Shown: one piece after another, positions 1 through 12,300 of the stretch
Position numbering within the stretch: the first letter of the stretch is position 1
How the letters are laid out: each line of letters begins with the position of its first letter
Source of the DNA: Paracyclopina nana
Lineage: Eukaryota; Arthropoda; Copepoda; Cyclopoida; Cyclopettidae
Assembly: GCA_019096065.1 (NCBI GenBank)
Contig: JAGUCH010000001.1
Span: 13,144,001-13,208,000 of the forward strand
Length of the DNA stretch: 64,000 bases
Direction: 5' to 3'
Made by a program: the position numbers and the translations under genes
Notes under the pieces: generated by a model
Databases searched by the model: none
What the model was told of the DNA's origin: nothing
The model's input: only the letters and a program-made list of their open reading frames with translations

Positions 1-3000
1 TTGACTGCTGCCAATGTCTGCATCTGGCATCATTGTTAAAAACATTCTCCAAAGGAAATAGTTATGCTCTACGTTTTTCTGGTCAGCAGCAGCAGCAGCC
101 TTAATGCACTCACCAGGAAAAAAGGTTTGGGAATTTTTACTTGGACCAGCTGCTTTTATAGCCCTTTGAAAAGAAATTGTAAATTATGAGATGAGTGACC
201 CGAATCTGGTTGAATGCACTCTCTTGGCATTCAAGCAAGTTTTCAAATGTCAAAGTGCCACGAGGTTCGCCGGCGTACGCGAGCAACTGGGATTTTCTAA
301 AGTAGGCCTAGCACTTTTTCCTACCTGCCATCGCACACTGGGGGAGCTTTTCTGATCGAAAAACACTGTGAGCTTGATTCAATTATTTTCTTAGCGATCC
401 AATGGAAGCCTTTTCATTTTTGAGGCAACGAAGCGCGCAGCTGTTTTTGGCCTGCGCGGCCCAGTGTGCACTAGAGCACGATAGCTGCTAATCCGTAACA
501 GTTTGCTGACCATTCATTTCTTGAGAGACTTCAACTTGATGGTGGTGCTGGTAAAACAGTTCAACTTTACTTGGTTTCTAATTCTCAGTGTCCAGTAAGC
601 TGCTGCCTCGATCTCTTGGCTGTTGAGCAAACTGGTTTGCCGCCGGACTGCTGCGCATGCAGCTATAAGCCAGGTTTTGAATATTTAGGCTTTAAAAGCT
701 GGATTCCTGGGAGAACATTATCATCTGTCATTTCAAACTGTGCAAGATTTGATGTAATTCTAGGAATTTTACTATTTTTACTCTAGTCCAACTAAGCTAT
801 GCGGCGCGATGCAGCCCAAATGAATTTATTACGTAATGGACGTGGTAAGAACTGTCAAACTAGATTCAACCTGAAATTCTACCCTGGCTTTGATCATTGA
901 TAACCTAAGGTTACAAAATTCTTGAAATGTACTCTTCTCTGCTGCTGGGCCACGAAGACGGAGGCTAGGTTTTGTTGCGAATAACCCATTCAATTTGCGC
1001 CAATTGTTTACATTTCAACTCACGCGCTTGTTGGGCTGAAGCTGCTCCTTTTCAATTGACAGCATTTAGCACGGGCTGACTGACGACGTATTCTTGGAAT
1101 TCTGAGAAATGCAAGAAGATTTCCACCTCCTTAACGATTTTTTTGTGACTCATTCTACTGCTAGCCTATATGCATGTGGCGTGCTACGTGGATCAGCCTC
1201 ATTGTTGCCAGTGTGAGTCATTTCTACTATTAACACAGATGATGATGACATTATCTTATTTCTTAAAGCTATTATTTCCGGCATCGCAGTTTATGCAGGG
1301 CTTCAGCTAAATTCTTTCTTTATTATCTTTTCTTGGAAGATCCTTGTCTAGATTGTGAAAAAGAGAAGCCTAATTGGGAATCCCCGCCCACCCATTTTGA
1401 CAGCCTTGATCTAAGTAGTGACCAATAAGTGATTAATTTGCCTGCTGCTGTAGCAAAAAAGTGCAGATGACGAGGTCGTGAGAAAAGTAAAACTTGGAAC
1501 GCATCCTGAAATGTTTTCTTGCAACAAGAAGACAGCTTACAGCTTTCGTTTTACTGCTCCGTGTACGTATGTAGTAGTACTCAGCTTGAAGTGCTGCATG
1601 TCTTTTTTGCATCTCTCTGTTTGTCCCGTTCTTTTGTCACAATGACCTATTTTTGGCGAAAAGTGTCCGCAGAACTTGTTTAGAAAGCCAGCAACAGCTT
1701 CTATTGCCATCAATTTGCGAATTCTTGGCTTCATTTCGCAACTTGCGCCGCGACTTGCTAAAAAGAAGCTAGCCGAGGGACGTGTCTTGAAAAGTCCACC
1801 GAAAAAACACTTGTGGCTTTTATCACTTGCAAAACACGTGCTTTTATGCGGGGCAACGGAGCGAACAAAAAATAATATGAATTTTCCTGCATAATAGAGA
1901 AGGGTGCAAAATCCTTGCTCGCTCACACGCTTCAAAAAAAAAATATCGTAGCTTTGCAGGTAGAAGCACTTCTTTTTGTGACTTATTATTATCAGGGAAC
2001 GATAATGCTTCTTTAAGTGGCAAAAAGTGGATCAATTAGCGAAAAGAAAATTCGGCTGAATCAATTGAGAATGCAAATATGCAGCTTGTAAAAAAATGAG
2101 TGCTGATGCTGGCTTATCAGTGGCTTATTCCTAATGTTTGTTATGCACATATACTGCTTAGCGTTGAACGAGCAGAAGCTAAATACTTTGAGTTATGTAA
2201 CTACGATTATTTTCTTACGGACAACTGGGGGTCATTGCGAGTAATGCTTGCACTTGATGACAGGGGCTGCCGAGGCGGTAGACTTTTTTAAATTAGGCTG
2301 AAAAGTGGGAGGGACTCGAATCAATCGTGCTTGAAAAATTTGCGGTGGTAAGCTCGTAAATTGTAGCTTGCCGTACACTCGGTCAAAGGGTGCTTCACTG
2401 AACATAAATTATGATCTAATAACACTATCAAGGTACTCTTTTGGTAATTGACTGTCGGGAAAAAATCTAACGCGCATCGAGCTGTGGCTGCTGCTGGGCA
2501 GTCGTCTGTCAAGTAGACCGGTTAATGGCAGGGACGGATTGATGTAATTGTAAACAACCGGTAATGATTCCACCTAGGAAGAAACGGTCTTCTAGAATCA
2601 AGCTTGAAATTGAAAGAGTTACACAGTGCAGGAAATTGCTGAGTTGTAGCTGTGCAGAAAAACGAGAATTGCTGCTATATTTGCGCACATTTATATATAA
2701 GGAGCATTAATCAATCTCAGTTGTAAAATCTTTTTTTTTCCTTCGCTTGTGCACCGAATACCGGTTATTTTTGATCAATTGGGGCCGATCTTTAGCCCTT
2801 TCATCGCGACTTGATCTTGATTGCTGTGCCATAGATCAAAAATGGTTCTCACCAAATAGACGACCATACGTCACAATTCATAACTTATCGTGACGAGTTG
2901 ACAAGAATGCACACATAAAGTGTTTATCTTTTTGACAGTTGTCCTTGACTGCTGTTTTTGCCGCAATTTGTGACGTTGATTCAATGGTCAGCTAATGTCA

Positions 3001-6000
3001 TCAATCAGCGCAGAAAAGCTAACACGTGTATTGTGTACAGTGCTGAGATTTCATGGCAACGAACAATCCCAGCGGTGTGCAGAGCAGCAAGTGGTGAACA
3101 AGTTCGCGTAAGCAGTGTGTGTGGAAGAAAAAAATGGATGAAAAGACCAATCTATCATGATTTATTCAGTATTTGTTGAAAACCACAAACTACACCCACC
3201 CAATTCATTTTCTCACACAATATTAATGTGCCAAATAAAGCATGTTGCAGGCTTTGCTTTGGAATCAATTTAAAAACGGAAAGCATAGCATGATCATAAA
3301 TGTAGTAGATGAACGCAACTTCTCGCAGTGAAAATTAATTTGATGAGCACTTGTGCATTTTAGGCAATTAGTAAGCTACAAGTGTACATTTTTTGATAGC
3401 GCTACTATGAAAGTGAGGTAAGGCTCTTTACTGCTGCTAGAAGTAAGCAAGAATCACTTCACAGTAATACTCTTTAGGGAGTCAATTTCGGAAATTAACC
3501 TTAGCGCTCATTACTTACTTATGATTTGTTCACATACGTATCATATGTAATACTACATGAAAAAGGCCAAAAGCACGAAAGTGCCTCCCAAGCCTCAAAT
3601 GCCTGCGGATATAGCTCGTACTTTGCATGATGGAGAGCTTAAAATTCAAGCTATTGCAACAAGTGTTATTATTTTAAAAGGGAGCTGAAAAGGGTGAATT
3701 GTCCATCATAACATATTTGCCTCTCTTTTGCCATAGAGCCAAAAACATTGCATAACGAAGCTGAACAGGAGAACACAAAAGATACAGGATGACAATGCTT
3801 CTCAAAAAGAAGAAGCTTCGTTTTTTACTGTTACCCTCCCTTAATTGATCCCCACGCATCTTTTCGCGAGCTCTAGCTCAGTGAAAGGGTAACCATAGCA
3901 TAAAGAAAGGAGAACTTTGAGCACATAGAGGCATAAAGTTAATAGAAAGTTAGCTTGATTTCTAAATGAGCCAGATGCAAATTCTTTTACCTGTTTGAAG
4001 AGGGTGACAAGAATGGCTTTCCCTTGGCTGTTTTTCGGGCAGTTTTTCCTTCGTCTGTTTTTTTACTCCTCCTTATTCAAAACACTCACTAGAAGAGTTC
4101 GGGGGTGAAAGCAGTAAAGGAAATTTAATACACAATTCTACTCCTCTTTTTTGTGCCTGCTTGAACATCTGATTTTTTGCCTCGTGACTCTTGTATTGTA
4201 AAGTGTAGCTTTTATGTATTTTCCTTGAAAAATAAAGCAGCATGGCCTTCTGCGGCTGAAAAAAGTGGGAAGTAAAAATCTTGGAACTGAATTCACAACC
4301 CATATCGTTTCCATTTGCTGGCAGTTGTTGTTGGCTGCTACATTTATATTATTTGTACGAGGGAAACTTCTTCAAATTGCTCGCGTAATGGGCCGCAGTT
4401 TTCCTCAAACGTGCTCAATGGCCAAAAAGCAGTGAATGAAGAGAGAGAGATACGTTGAAATTCACTCGAGGGACCACCGCAAAACTCAGAGCAAATCATG
4501 AGATGGAACAACCGTCCATAAATTTCATGCCTAACAAAGAGCTAATTTTCAGTGGTTTTTGGCAGAAAAATGAACATCCTAATTTCCCACCAGCAGCTCG
4601 GCAAGTCTGGCTCCCATTGATAAAGTAGAATATGTGTGAGCCATGCGCAACAGTTTGCTGGTGATTTTTGGGCGGGAAAAGCGAGCCTTTCTACACGCAC
4701 TGTGGGAAAGCGTAGAGTTGGAAATAGTGCAAAGGCTTTGGGAGCGTGCATGCGAGTCCGTTTAGCCTCTACTATATGCAAGGTGACCGTTTTCACATGA
4801 ACGCAAAATGTGCGAGAGGACTCACAAATCAACCTGAGAACCGGAGCAGAAGCACAAAAGCAACACTTTGCGTTGTACGCTACCATAGAGCGTTGGAACT
4901 GTAAGCGGAACCTCCTCATCTGCACCAAGAATTTGTTTTCTCAACGTATTTTTTGCACCCGCAAAATATTCCGCCTGTTTGTTGACCAAGTGCTCTTTTC
5001 TTTTGTTTGATTTGGCCAGTCCAGTGTTTGGCCAAGAACCGCCAATTCTGCGAAGAATCTCAGCAGGAGCCGCGATCATTTGTATAAAATGACGCATGGC
5101 AAACAAATGGAATTTTTCACATGAACCTGCCTCCATTAGTGGGCATTGATCGGGCTTCAGGCAAATGCGCTCATTAATCGCATGCATTCAGAAGCTGTAC
5201 ATCATTTCGTAATTGACTTTTAGTGCGCAGGCTTGAACTTGGAGAGCATTTTGTTTTTGCAACGACTTTTGAAGCATAAAATCGTGAGAAAAAAAAGTTG
5301 ATTATCTGCTCTTTTGGCAGCAAGTGTGTCAATTTCAAATGAATTGTGCTGATAAGATAAACAAAGTACTATAATGTAGTAGCAATGCTACGATATATAC
5401 CTAATAACGCTGGAAAATCATTAGAGTAGAAGAAGAAGAAGTTGTTCTGTAGGCTTCAGTCAATCATGAAAAAACCTCCAATTATCCACGCACGTCAAAA
5501 GGTATGAACGGGTACGCAGCAGATGAGTAGGACCATGTCATTCGAGGGCAGATGGCATATAGGTAAAGTTGTACTATAAATAAAGCCTGCTTGCCTCCAA
5601 GCCCAATTTTTGAATTACCACCACCATGCTTCGACAACTTGCTGCCATTTTTTCTCCGATTTCTCAATATGCTACATATGTGTGACCTGATTATAAATAG
5701 CTCGCATCTGCCATTATTTGGCCGTGAAAGGGTGCTGAGAACAATTGGGCAGCTTCAATAAGTTCATCAAGGTCAATCAACAGAGGAGCGTTGACCGTTT
5801 GACATTTCCATGCATGCAGAGTTCAATGCCCCTCCCCATGTGCCATATAATACCGCTGCTGCTGTTACAGCCCATGAAATGAATGGCCACGCATTTTCTT
5901 TGGTGAATACTGGAAAAAAAGCTCTTTTACAAAATCAATCACGCGTCCATTTGACGTTTTTGCCACAAATAAGCTAATTGCAGCGTCGCTGCTGGAGACG

Positions 6001-6390
6001 CGCGTCAGAGTCAATTGGTGGTATGATTTTATCGTAAATGCTGGAAAATTGTGAGGAGAAGAAACAATCCCTTTCCTTCTGCTGCATGCGCTGTTTCCAT
6101 GAATAGCCCCTTTGTAAGTATTGGACCTTTTGTGAAAAAGCCCCTCAAAGAACATCTCTGCCATTGATCGGCATTTTTTTGCCACCGAAGGAGGAAGAAG
6201 TGACGGAAAAACCAAGCCTACTTTAGACGAAAAAAACAATGTCGAAGCGACTGAAGGAAGGTGCAAAAATCACGCAAATTGGCCCAGTAAAACATCTACC
6301 GGCAGCTCTCGTACGCATGTTAACGATAATAAACGTAATGATGGAACCTTGTTACTAAGACAATAAACGCATGGCAATTTGAAATATTTT
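1..6390. other. Noncoding AT-rich stretch, no gene recognised
   Basis: I see no open frame longer than about 135 codons, and none of the short ones resembles a known protein or is joined by plausible splice sites to another. Local features are only a short CAG run near 87-98, a GA run near 4440-4450 and scattered A/T homopolymers. It lies beyond the likely 3' end of the minus-strand Myc gene, so it is intergenic or belongs to an unrecognised neighbour. Confidence 0.6.
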
Positions 6391-8714
6391 TACGATATCA
6401 TCGAACGTGGCTGCCGAGGCGTACGAACCGCAAGCCAAGCAAGCAAAAACGGAGGAGGAGGAGAGTCTTGCGGTCATCGTTTTTCGACTGTTTTCCAAAA
6501 AATTGGCTGGCTGCGATCCGGAGAGATCGCCGGTTAAAATCAACATGCTTAATTATCGCGATACGTGATCTGTGCGACGTCTCCGTAGGGGTCTCGGTAG
6601 CGATAGGGTCGACCATCGCGTGGGACCGCACGCAAATCGGGAGAAGTCGTCGATTATTGTTGGATTCTTCTCGACGGCAGTGGCAACGAGAAACAATCAA
6701 GCTGAAACGCGATGAAACGCGTTTCTGCGTGGCAACGGCGGAGCTCATCGGGGTCTAAAATGCTGAACGGCCCCGCTCGGTCAGATGAGCGGGGCCACCG
6801 TCTTGATGATGGAGGCAGCATTTGGCATGGCTGCACGCTCCGCTCGTAAAGATGTCGAGATCGGCCGGGAATCGAAATTGAAACTGCTAATGCGCGGCTT
6901 TTTCCAACGGTAGACACGCTCAAGTTTGCCCATCAAGCGAGAAAACTCTGACTGAAATGGCAATGCCACCTAAGACGAATGCATCGCAGTTGCGCATGCA
7001 GAAGCGTCAGGTTGATCGTCGATGGTTGGGGGCCAAAAGTTGCCGAGCAATCAACGAGCGAAAAAGCTACCTTGCGCGCATGGGGAGGGGGAGAACAAAG
7101 CTCGGAGCGTTACGCAACGAACCTGCCAAACCTGTTGTCGAATTTTGAAAAAATCCAACATCGGCCATTGACATTGAACCAAAATCTCGATCGTCCAAGG
7201 TTAGCGACGACTGGCAATCAACGCGAATCCTCGTCGCCGCCGAGACTTTTCGCGAGACGATGCCACGCAAAAAAGCATCTCTCCAGGGACGTTGGCAATC
7301 GTCGCGCTTTTTCCCATCGACCGAGCGCTGCGGACAATGACGGACCCAATTCGCGGAAAATGGTCGTCGTCGTCCCATCCGATGTTAATTATTAGGGCTG
7401 CCGGTCACAAAATTTCTCCGATGCCTGGAGGTGCCATAATTGGAAACAATTTTGGACAATGTTTGGGGGGGAGATTCCAGAGGAACGGCAGCACCAGCGC
7501 TGCTACCTTTGCAGCTTTTGGTGGCAGGTCGCTCCACCGTGAGGGACCGAGGGGTCAGCGTGGCCCCGTGGCCCCGGGGCTGGCGATGCTGCTACGACTT
7601 GCTCCCCATGCAAATGCGATCGAAAAACAACGGCCGACTTGAGCGTGGCAGTTCCAGGATCCGGGAGGCTGCTTCGAAAAGAGCATATTTTCTTCTTCAC
7701 CCGCCAGGTTGACATTTTGTTGGGCGGCGGTAGCCTATTTTTGGCCGGTCGCTTGCGAGAGTGCACGAAGCCTCACGATGATGGCATCAGGTTTTTGAGG
7801 AGCCCCTCCGAAGCTTCATATAGAATGCAGGCAGGTTTCTTTGGAAACTCGTCGCGAGTCAAGCCCGGATCGTTCCGTTTGGGAGCGAGCCGCGCGCGCA
7901 CGGAGCTGAGGAATGCGCCCATGGCTTAGACACCAACAACCAAGCACTTTTTGGCAACTGCTGCCAAACCCGCGATCGAGACCCACCCATTTAGGTCCAG
8001 GGAGGCCATGCAGCATGCGATGATACGTTTCTCGGAGCGCGAGTCGCATCCACAGTGCCACATCGTTTCATTACGTTCAATGATGCTCCGCAGTTGAGCG
8101 TGGGATTGGCTCGGTCCAAAGACGCAACGCGAAGATAGCCATCTTTTTTTCGGCCCAAATGATGATGTTGGATGCAACCGTAACGACCACTCCGGTCAGT
8201 TTTGTTTACATGCGCAGCAACTCGCTGGCTGACCGGGCACTCACTCGCAGATGGCAATCGCGATGCGTTCATCATTGTGTCAATTCTTCGAAAAACAATC
8301 GAGCATACGTGAAGTGCGGCCGCGTTGAAAATTGGCCATTTTTTTAAAGGTCCGCCCGCTGAGAAAACTGGATTGGGCTCGAAAAACCGTTGGCCCGCTC
8401 GCCGTTGTCAAATTTAGGGCCAATTCGCTCTCCGGTAGCTCGACGTTGAGATACCAATTTTGACCTCTTTTAAGGGCGGGCCGAGGGACGGAGGAGGCCC
8501 CCTCGGGGTGATGGATCACGCATGGGAGCGACGTCGCGAAAGATCGCGTTGCTTCGGAGCGCAATTGACGAGAGGAAACCGCAGAGCTGACCAACGCGTT
8601 CGTTTGCACTCATAAAATTCTTCATGAATTCTCCTCCTTTGGCTGTCAATGAGCTCCCATTTCCGCCGATGCGCGAAAGAAAAGTCGGCAAGGCGTGACC
8701 AAGCGTACTTTTTT
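6391..8714. other. CpG-rich block without recognisable gene
   Basis: Base composition changes sharply here. CpG is frequent and the sequence is clearly more GC-rich than the AT-rich DNA on both sides, with many TCG, CGA and GCG triplets. Several frames stay open for 60-140 codons on both strands, as expected in GC-richer DNA. None shows a recognisable domain, and the frames overlap on both strands in a way that argues against coding. It may be a CpG island or promoter of an unseen gene, a noncoding transcript, or foreign or old inserted DNA. The right edge coincides with the candidate Myc polyadenylation signal. Confidence 0.45.
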
Positions 8715-8721
8715 TGATAGC

Positions 8722-8727
8722 TTTATT
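8722..8727 (-). terminator. Candidate polyadenylation signal AATAAA for Myc
   Basis: A perfect AATAAA hexamer on the minus strand about 1.57 kb after the Myc stop codon, at the edge between the AT-rich putative 3' UTR and the CpG-rich block. An alternative nearer site cannot be excluded. Confidence 0.35.
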
Positions 8728-9699
8728 GTTATTCACTCATGCCATATATAAATTCCTTATAGAATATAGCTTTTGGTTGACACAGATTTGGTACATAGGT
8801 TCAACCCATTCTCAGTAATATATAGTGTGTGAAGCATCATTATTAGAAGAAGTTAATAAATCTCTTGCAGAAGTGATGTCATAGGATTTGTTTTCGGACG
8901 CTCTGTACAACAAAGAGTCGCGCTCTCTCTCTCTCTAGCCAAAATAAGGACTTGTTGCTTTTTCTTTGCACTTTTTCAAAGGCAAGTAGTGTGTACAATT
9001 GTTGCAATAGATTCTGGTTGGTTCCTTTGAAGGGGAGGGGGCCGGTTCGGGCAGGAGCTCGAGAAAAAGTTCATATAGTATTTAATGGAAGTGTATATAT
9101 GGTATATATCACCTAGATTTCCCTTGTTAACTTTGCATAGTTGTTGTAACAAAATAGAGGTATATATTTTTGATCGGCAGCAGCGGAGGAGTTTGCTTGT
9201 TGTTGTAGTAGTTTTTTTCAAAAAAGTTTGTGTGGTTTTTGCAATTTTTTTCAGCTTTTTCTTTTTAAAACGTTTCCTTTTTCCAAGTGTCTTGCCCAAA
9301 AAATTCAAGGTTGTTGCACTTTATCATATCAAGGGGGGGTGTAGAGGAATATAGAGGTTTGTTAGTTAGGCTGTCTACATAATATATCCGTGTAGCTATA
9401 CTTTTCAACATCCAACAATGAAGAATTGAGATCAAAAAAGGATTGCCCATTAAATCTATAAGCATAGACAGGATGATAGGGACGACACCACAAAGCAAAG
9501 GAGGGAGACGCTCTGTTGCTCATTCACGCTTTTTCGTATAGTAGTATATCGTATATATGTTATAATCTTTTACGCTACGTATTATATCTGGTGATATGTG
9601 TGAAATATAGACATCTGTTGTTCTTAGCGAGGTACAAATAATATTATTACTATCATCATCAAAAACTCACACTCACTCAATTGCATTGAGAACTTCATA

Positions 9700-9727
9700 T
9701 AGTAATAGTAGTAGTAGTAGTAGTAGC
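9700..9727. repeat. AGT trinucleotide microsatellite
   Basis: About eight near-perfect AGT units followed by a run of G, inside the candidate Myc 3' UTR. On the mRNA strand it reads as ACT repeats. Confidence 0.85.
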
Positions 9728-10295
9728 AGGGGGGGAGGTGGGGAGCATCATTTTTAAATGTGTATAGTATGTATATATAGAATTCTTATATCAGATAGAG
9801 AAGCGCGATTGTTGAGGGGAAAAATCCCGATTACTCGTCGTGTTGGCGAGTTTAGACAGCACCAGCACGGGGCAACGTATGACTTTTCCTCCCCGATAAG
9901 CAGGTGACTTTGGACTCTCTTGCATAGTTTTTTCATTTCAGTTGTTTATAGGCGAAAAGCAACGATGTGCGTGTAGTAGTGAGGAAGGGGAAAAAGAGGC
10001 TAAGAAGTTGAAGAAGGAGATCAGAATTAATAACTGTGATTGTACACAACATCTATGATATATAGATAAACGGTCACTATCAAAATAGAATATATGCTCT
10101 CATTTCAACGGCGGCAGCATCTCTCTTTTTCAGAAATCTTGACTTAGAGAAAAACAGGGAAGTAGTATTCGTAGCAGCAATAATAATAATAATATTAGCG
10201 TTGATGATTAAGGGGGCGGGATAGAGATAGATATATATACTATTTTTAAACTTTACGGCGGCTGGGAGGGGCGAACTATATAAACTTTGTACAGG

Positions 10296-11924
10296 TTAAT
10301 ATCTACCCAAAAGGCGACCTGAGGCTGTGATGCGGCGAGCGTCGAGCCTCTGGCTGACCTCGAGTAGCCTCTTCTTGAGCATTCGATGCCTTTCCATCTC
10401 CCTGTCCTTGTCTTTCCGCAGGCGAGAGTCTGCCGACGACAAGTAGTGACAGTAGTCCATGGCCTTCCTCAGGATGGTCAGCTTGGACGCCTTCTCCACG
10501 TCGGCCACCTCGGGCACCTGTTTCTTGAGGTGGGCCAAATGATTCCTCTGCTCCACTCGCCTCTGCCTCTCCATGGAGTTGTGCAAGTCTCTGATCTCAC
10601 GGCATTTCTCGCTGTCCAAGTTCGAGGACGAGGACGAAGAAGTTGTGGACGAGGAGGAGCTAAAGTTGCATGACTTCTTAGAGGAGGCTGTGGCCAACAG
10701 ACTGTTGCTCGCCTTCCGCTTCAGCGGACTCGACCGCGGCGTGGAGGAGTTGGAGCTGGACCCGGAGGACGGGGGAGGACAGTACGCGTTCTTCGAGGCC
10801 GATTTTCGCCTGGCCCTGCATGTGTCTTCGTCCTCGCTCATCGGTTCTGCCTTCACCACCGAAGCTGCTGCAGCAGCCGCGGAGATCTGAGGCTGCTTTT
10901 TCGTCGATTTGAACTTCATCCTGAACCTGAACTTGACGTTGCTCTGGTCGGAGGTCAGGTTGGTCTGCCTGTTTTTGATGAGGGACTGCACGGCCTCGGC
11001 GATTTTGCGCTTGTCCACCAAGTTGGTGGAGATGGTGGTTGTACCGGTGTGGAAGGGGTCGTCCTCATCCTCCGAGCTCTCGTTGGGCGTCATGAGGCCC
11101 TTGACAATCTGCTCGTTGGTTGTGGGTCTGCTGCTGGAGAAGTAGCAGTGGTCATCCAGAATCGTCTTGTGCTTCTCGAGGCCATGTGGAACTTGTTGCC
11201 GCTGTTGCTGTTGTTGCTGCTGTGGGGGAGCAATGAAGGGCTCCTGCTTGGTCTTGAGAAGGCTGCGTCCAGCCTCGATCTTCTTGACGAGGTTGTGGCT
11301 GTTGTTTTTCCTGGAGCTGAAGGCCGCGTGTCTGGTCCTGGCGGAGGACCCGACGAGGTCGTGGCCTCCTACTACGTCAATTTCGTCCTCCTCGTCGTCG
11401 TCGTCGTCCGAGCTGGCGGCCGTAGACGTGGCCGAGTCCTCCTCCTCGTCAAAGGCGCCCATGTTGGACATGAAGGTGGGCGTGGAGCCGAGTGTGGGCA
11501 CGTTGTCGAGCATGTTCACGTCCAAGTGGTTGATGGCGAGGAGTCCTTCGGCACACTCGGACAGGGTGAGGCTGACGTCACGCCTCCGCTTGCGGCTCTC
11601 GAACATTTGGGAGGCCGAGCTCCACATGCAGTCGGACTTGATGGAGTCGAGGCTGGCGTCGTCGTTCATCATGCAGAAGAACGGGTCCATGTCGTTGAAG
11701 ACTTCGCTTCCCAGCTCGGCCGGCATGATGGGCTCCTCCTTGATGGTGAGGAGGTCGTCGAGGCCGCCGAGGTCGAGGTCATCGAGGGCCGCCATGTTGG
11801 CGAGGCTCGAGTCGTTTTCCACATTCACGTTGTTGGGCCAAAGGCCGAACTTATCAAACAGGGTGTCGGAGGCCAACGCCATGTTCAGCTTGGTGACCGA
11901 GGGTGAACTGTTGATACTACTCAT
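10296..11924 (-). CDS. Myc: Myc family bHLH-leucine zipper transcription factor
   Basis: A nuclear transcription factor expected to pair with Max and bind E-boxes (CACGTG) to drive growth genes. The 542-aa frame is intact in one exon. Visible parts: a diverged Myc box 1 (about 19-30, ending DKFGLWP) without the usual TPPLSP degron; an acidic stretch with an IKEEP sumoylation-type site (61-65); Myc box 2 core SDCMWS (97-102); an acidic run ending EIDVV (173-185), very like the vertebrate Myc acidic region; polyGln (235-244); LMTPNES (276-282), a Cdc4/Fbw7-type phosphodegron; polyAla and polySer tracts; then the basic region HNSMERQRR and helix-loop-helix (about 447-500) and a zipper (to about 527). 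The start is the ATG at 11924 (A at -3). The frame stays open 36 bases upstream without another ATG, so an upstream coding exon is not fully excluded. Family assignment is firm; residue roles are by homology. Confidence 0.93.
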   Translation of the reverse strand: MSSINSSPSVTKLNMALASDTLFDKFGLWPNNVNVENDSSLANMAALDDLDLGGLDDLLTIKEEPIMPAELGSEVFNDMDPFFCMMNDDASLDSIKSDCMWSSASQMFESRKRRRDVSLTLSECAEGLLAINHLDVNMLDNVPTLGSTPTFMSNMGAFDEEEDSATSTAASSDDDDDEEDEIDVVGGHDLVGSSARTRHAAFSSRKNNSHNLVKKIEAGRSLLKTKQEPFIAPPQQQQQQQRQQVPHGLEKHKTILDDHCYFSSSRPTTNEQIVKGLMTPNESSEDEDDPFHTGTTTISTNLVDKRKIAEAVQSLIKNRQTNLTSDQSNVKFRFRMKFKSTKKQPQISAAAAAASVVKAEPMSEDEDTCRARRKSASKNAYCPPPSSGSSSNSSTPRSSPLKRKASNSLLATASSKKSCNFSSSSSTTSSSSSSNLDSEKCREIRDLHNSMERQRRVEQRNHLAHLKKQVPEVADVEKASKLTILRKAMDYCHYLSSADSRLRKDKDREMERHRMLKKRLLEVSQRLDARRITASGRLLGRY

Positions 11925-12300
11925 TATTGACGAGGGTAGTAATGATGACGCGCCGGTCAACCGCGAGCAGCGAGCGCGCTCAAAATTTCACCAAATTTTG
12001 AGCGAGAATCTCGAAAAACTGAGATCCCGTATGGCTGAGAGCTGGCGCCGAAGTGAACGAGCCAAGAAAGTGGAAAATGCGACGCGCGAGGGGCGAGGGA
12101 GGACGGGCGCAAAACCGGTACAACGTGGACAAATACGCAGGCGGACTCGGCCGACTCGGCGACGCGCGGCTAATCGTTGGCAATGATAAGAGCTGCGCTG
12201 CTATGGTGCGCCGAGCGCGAAAACCGCCGAAACGCTCGCAAAACAGCCGAAACCGAATTCATACCTACTTACGATTCTAGAAGGATTTGAGGGTTTGATC
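11925..12300 (-). promoter_or_regulatory. Myc 5' leader and proximal promoter region
   Basis: This CpG-rich stretch lies directly upstream of the Myc start codon on the minus strand. It contains a perfect hairpin close to the ATG. I see no clear TATA box and no strong polypyrimidine-AG splice acceptor, so whether it is contiguous 5' UTR or contains the transcription start cannot be settled. An overlapping plus-strand frame (to 12186) is a shadow of the Myc frame and the GC bias. Confidence 0.45.
11977..12004 (-). repeat. Perfect 12-bp stem-loop in Myc leader
   Basis: CGCTCAAAATTT at 11977-11988 is the exact reverse complement of AAATTTTGAGCG at 11993-12004, with a 4-base loop. In the transcript the loop reads GGUG. 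It lies 52 bases upstream of the Myc ATG, where it could fold in the mRNA leader or act as a palindromic protein site in DNA. Confidence 0.8.

Larger units (their letters stand above)
8715..10295 (-). other. Candidate 3' UTR of the Myc gene
   Basis: This stretch directly follows the Myc stop codon on the minus strand. It is AT-rich with TATATA tracts, A/T homopolymers, a CT dinucleotide run (about 8923-8936) and an AGT run (about 9700-9727). No coding frame is supported. The first AATAAA on the minus strand that also marks a composition change is at 8722-8727 (read as TTTATT on the plus strand). This would give a 3' UTR of about 1.57 kb. Long, AT-rich 3' UTRs are common in Myc genes because their mRNAs are short-lived. 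That link is inference, and the true cleavage site is not shown by the sequence. Confidence 0.45.

Noticed and set aside
11049-12186. Two long plus-strand open frames (285 and 339 codons) opposite Myc
   Set aside because: They lie antisense to the Myc coding exon, have low-complexity composition mirroring Myc's acidic and Ser-rich tracts, and match no family. They are shadows of the real gene.
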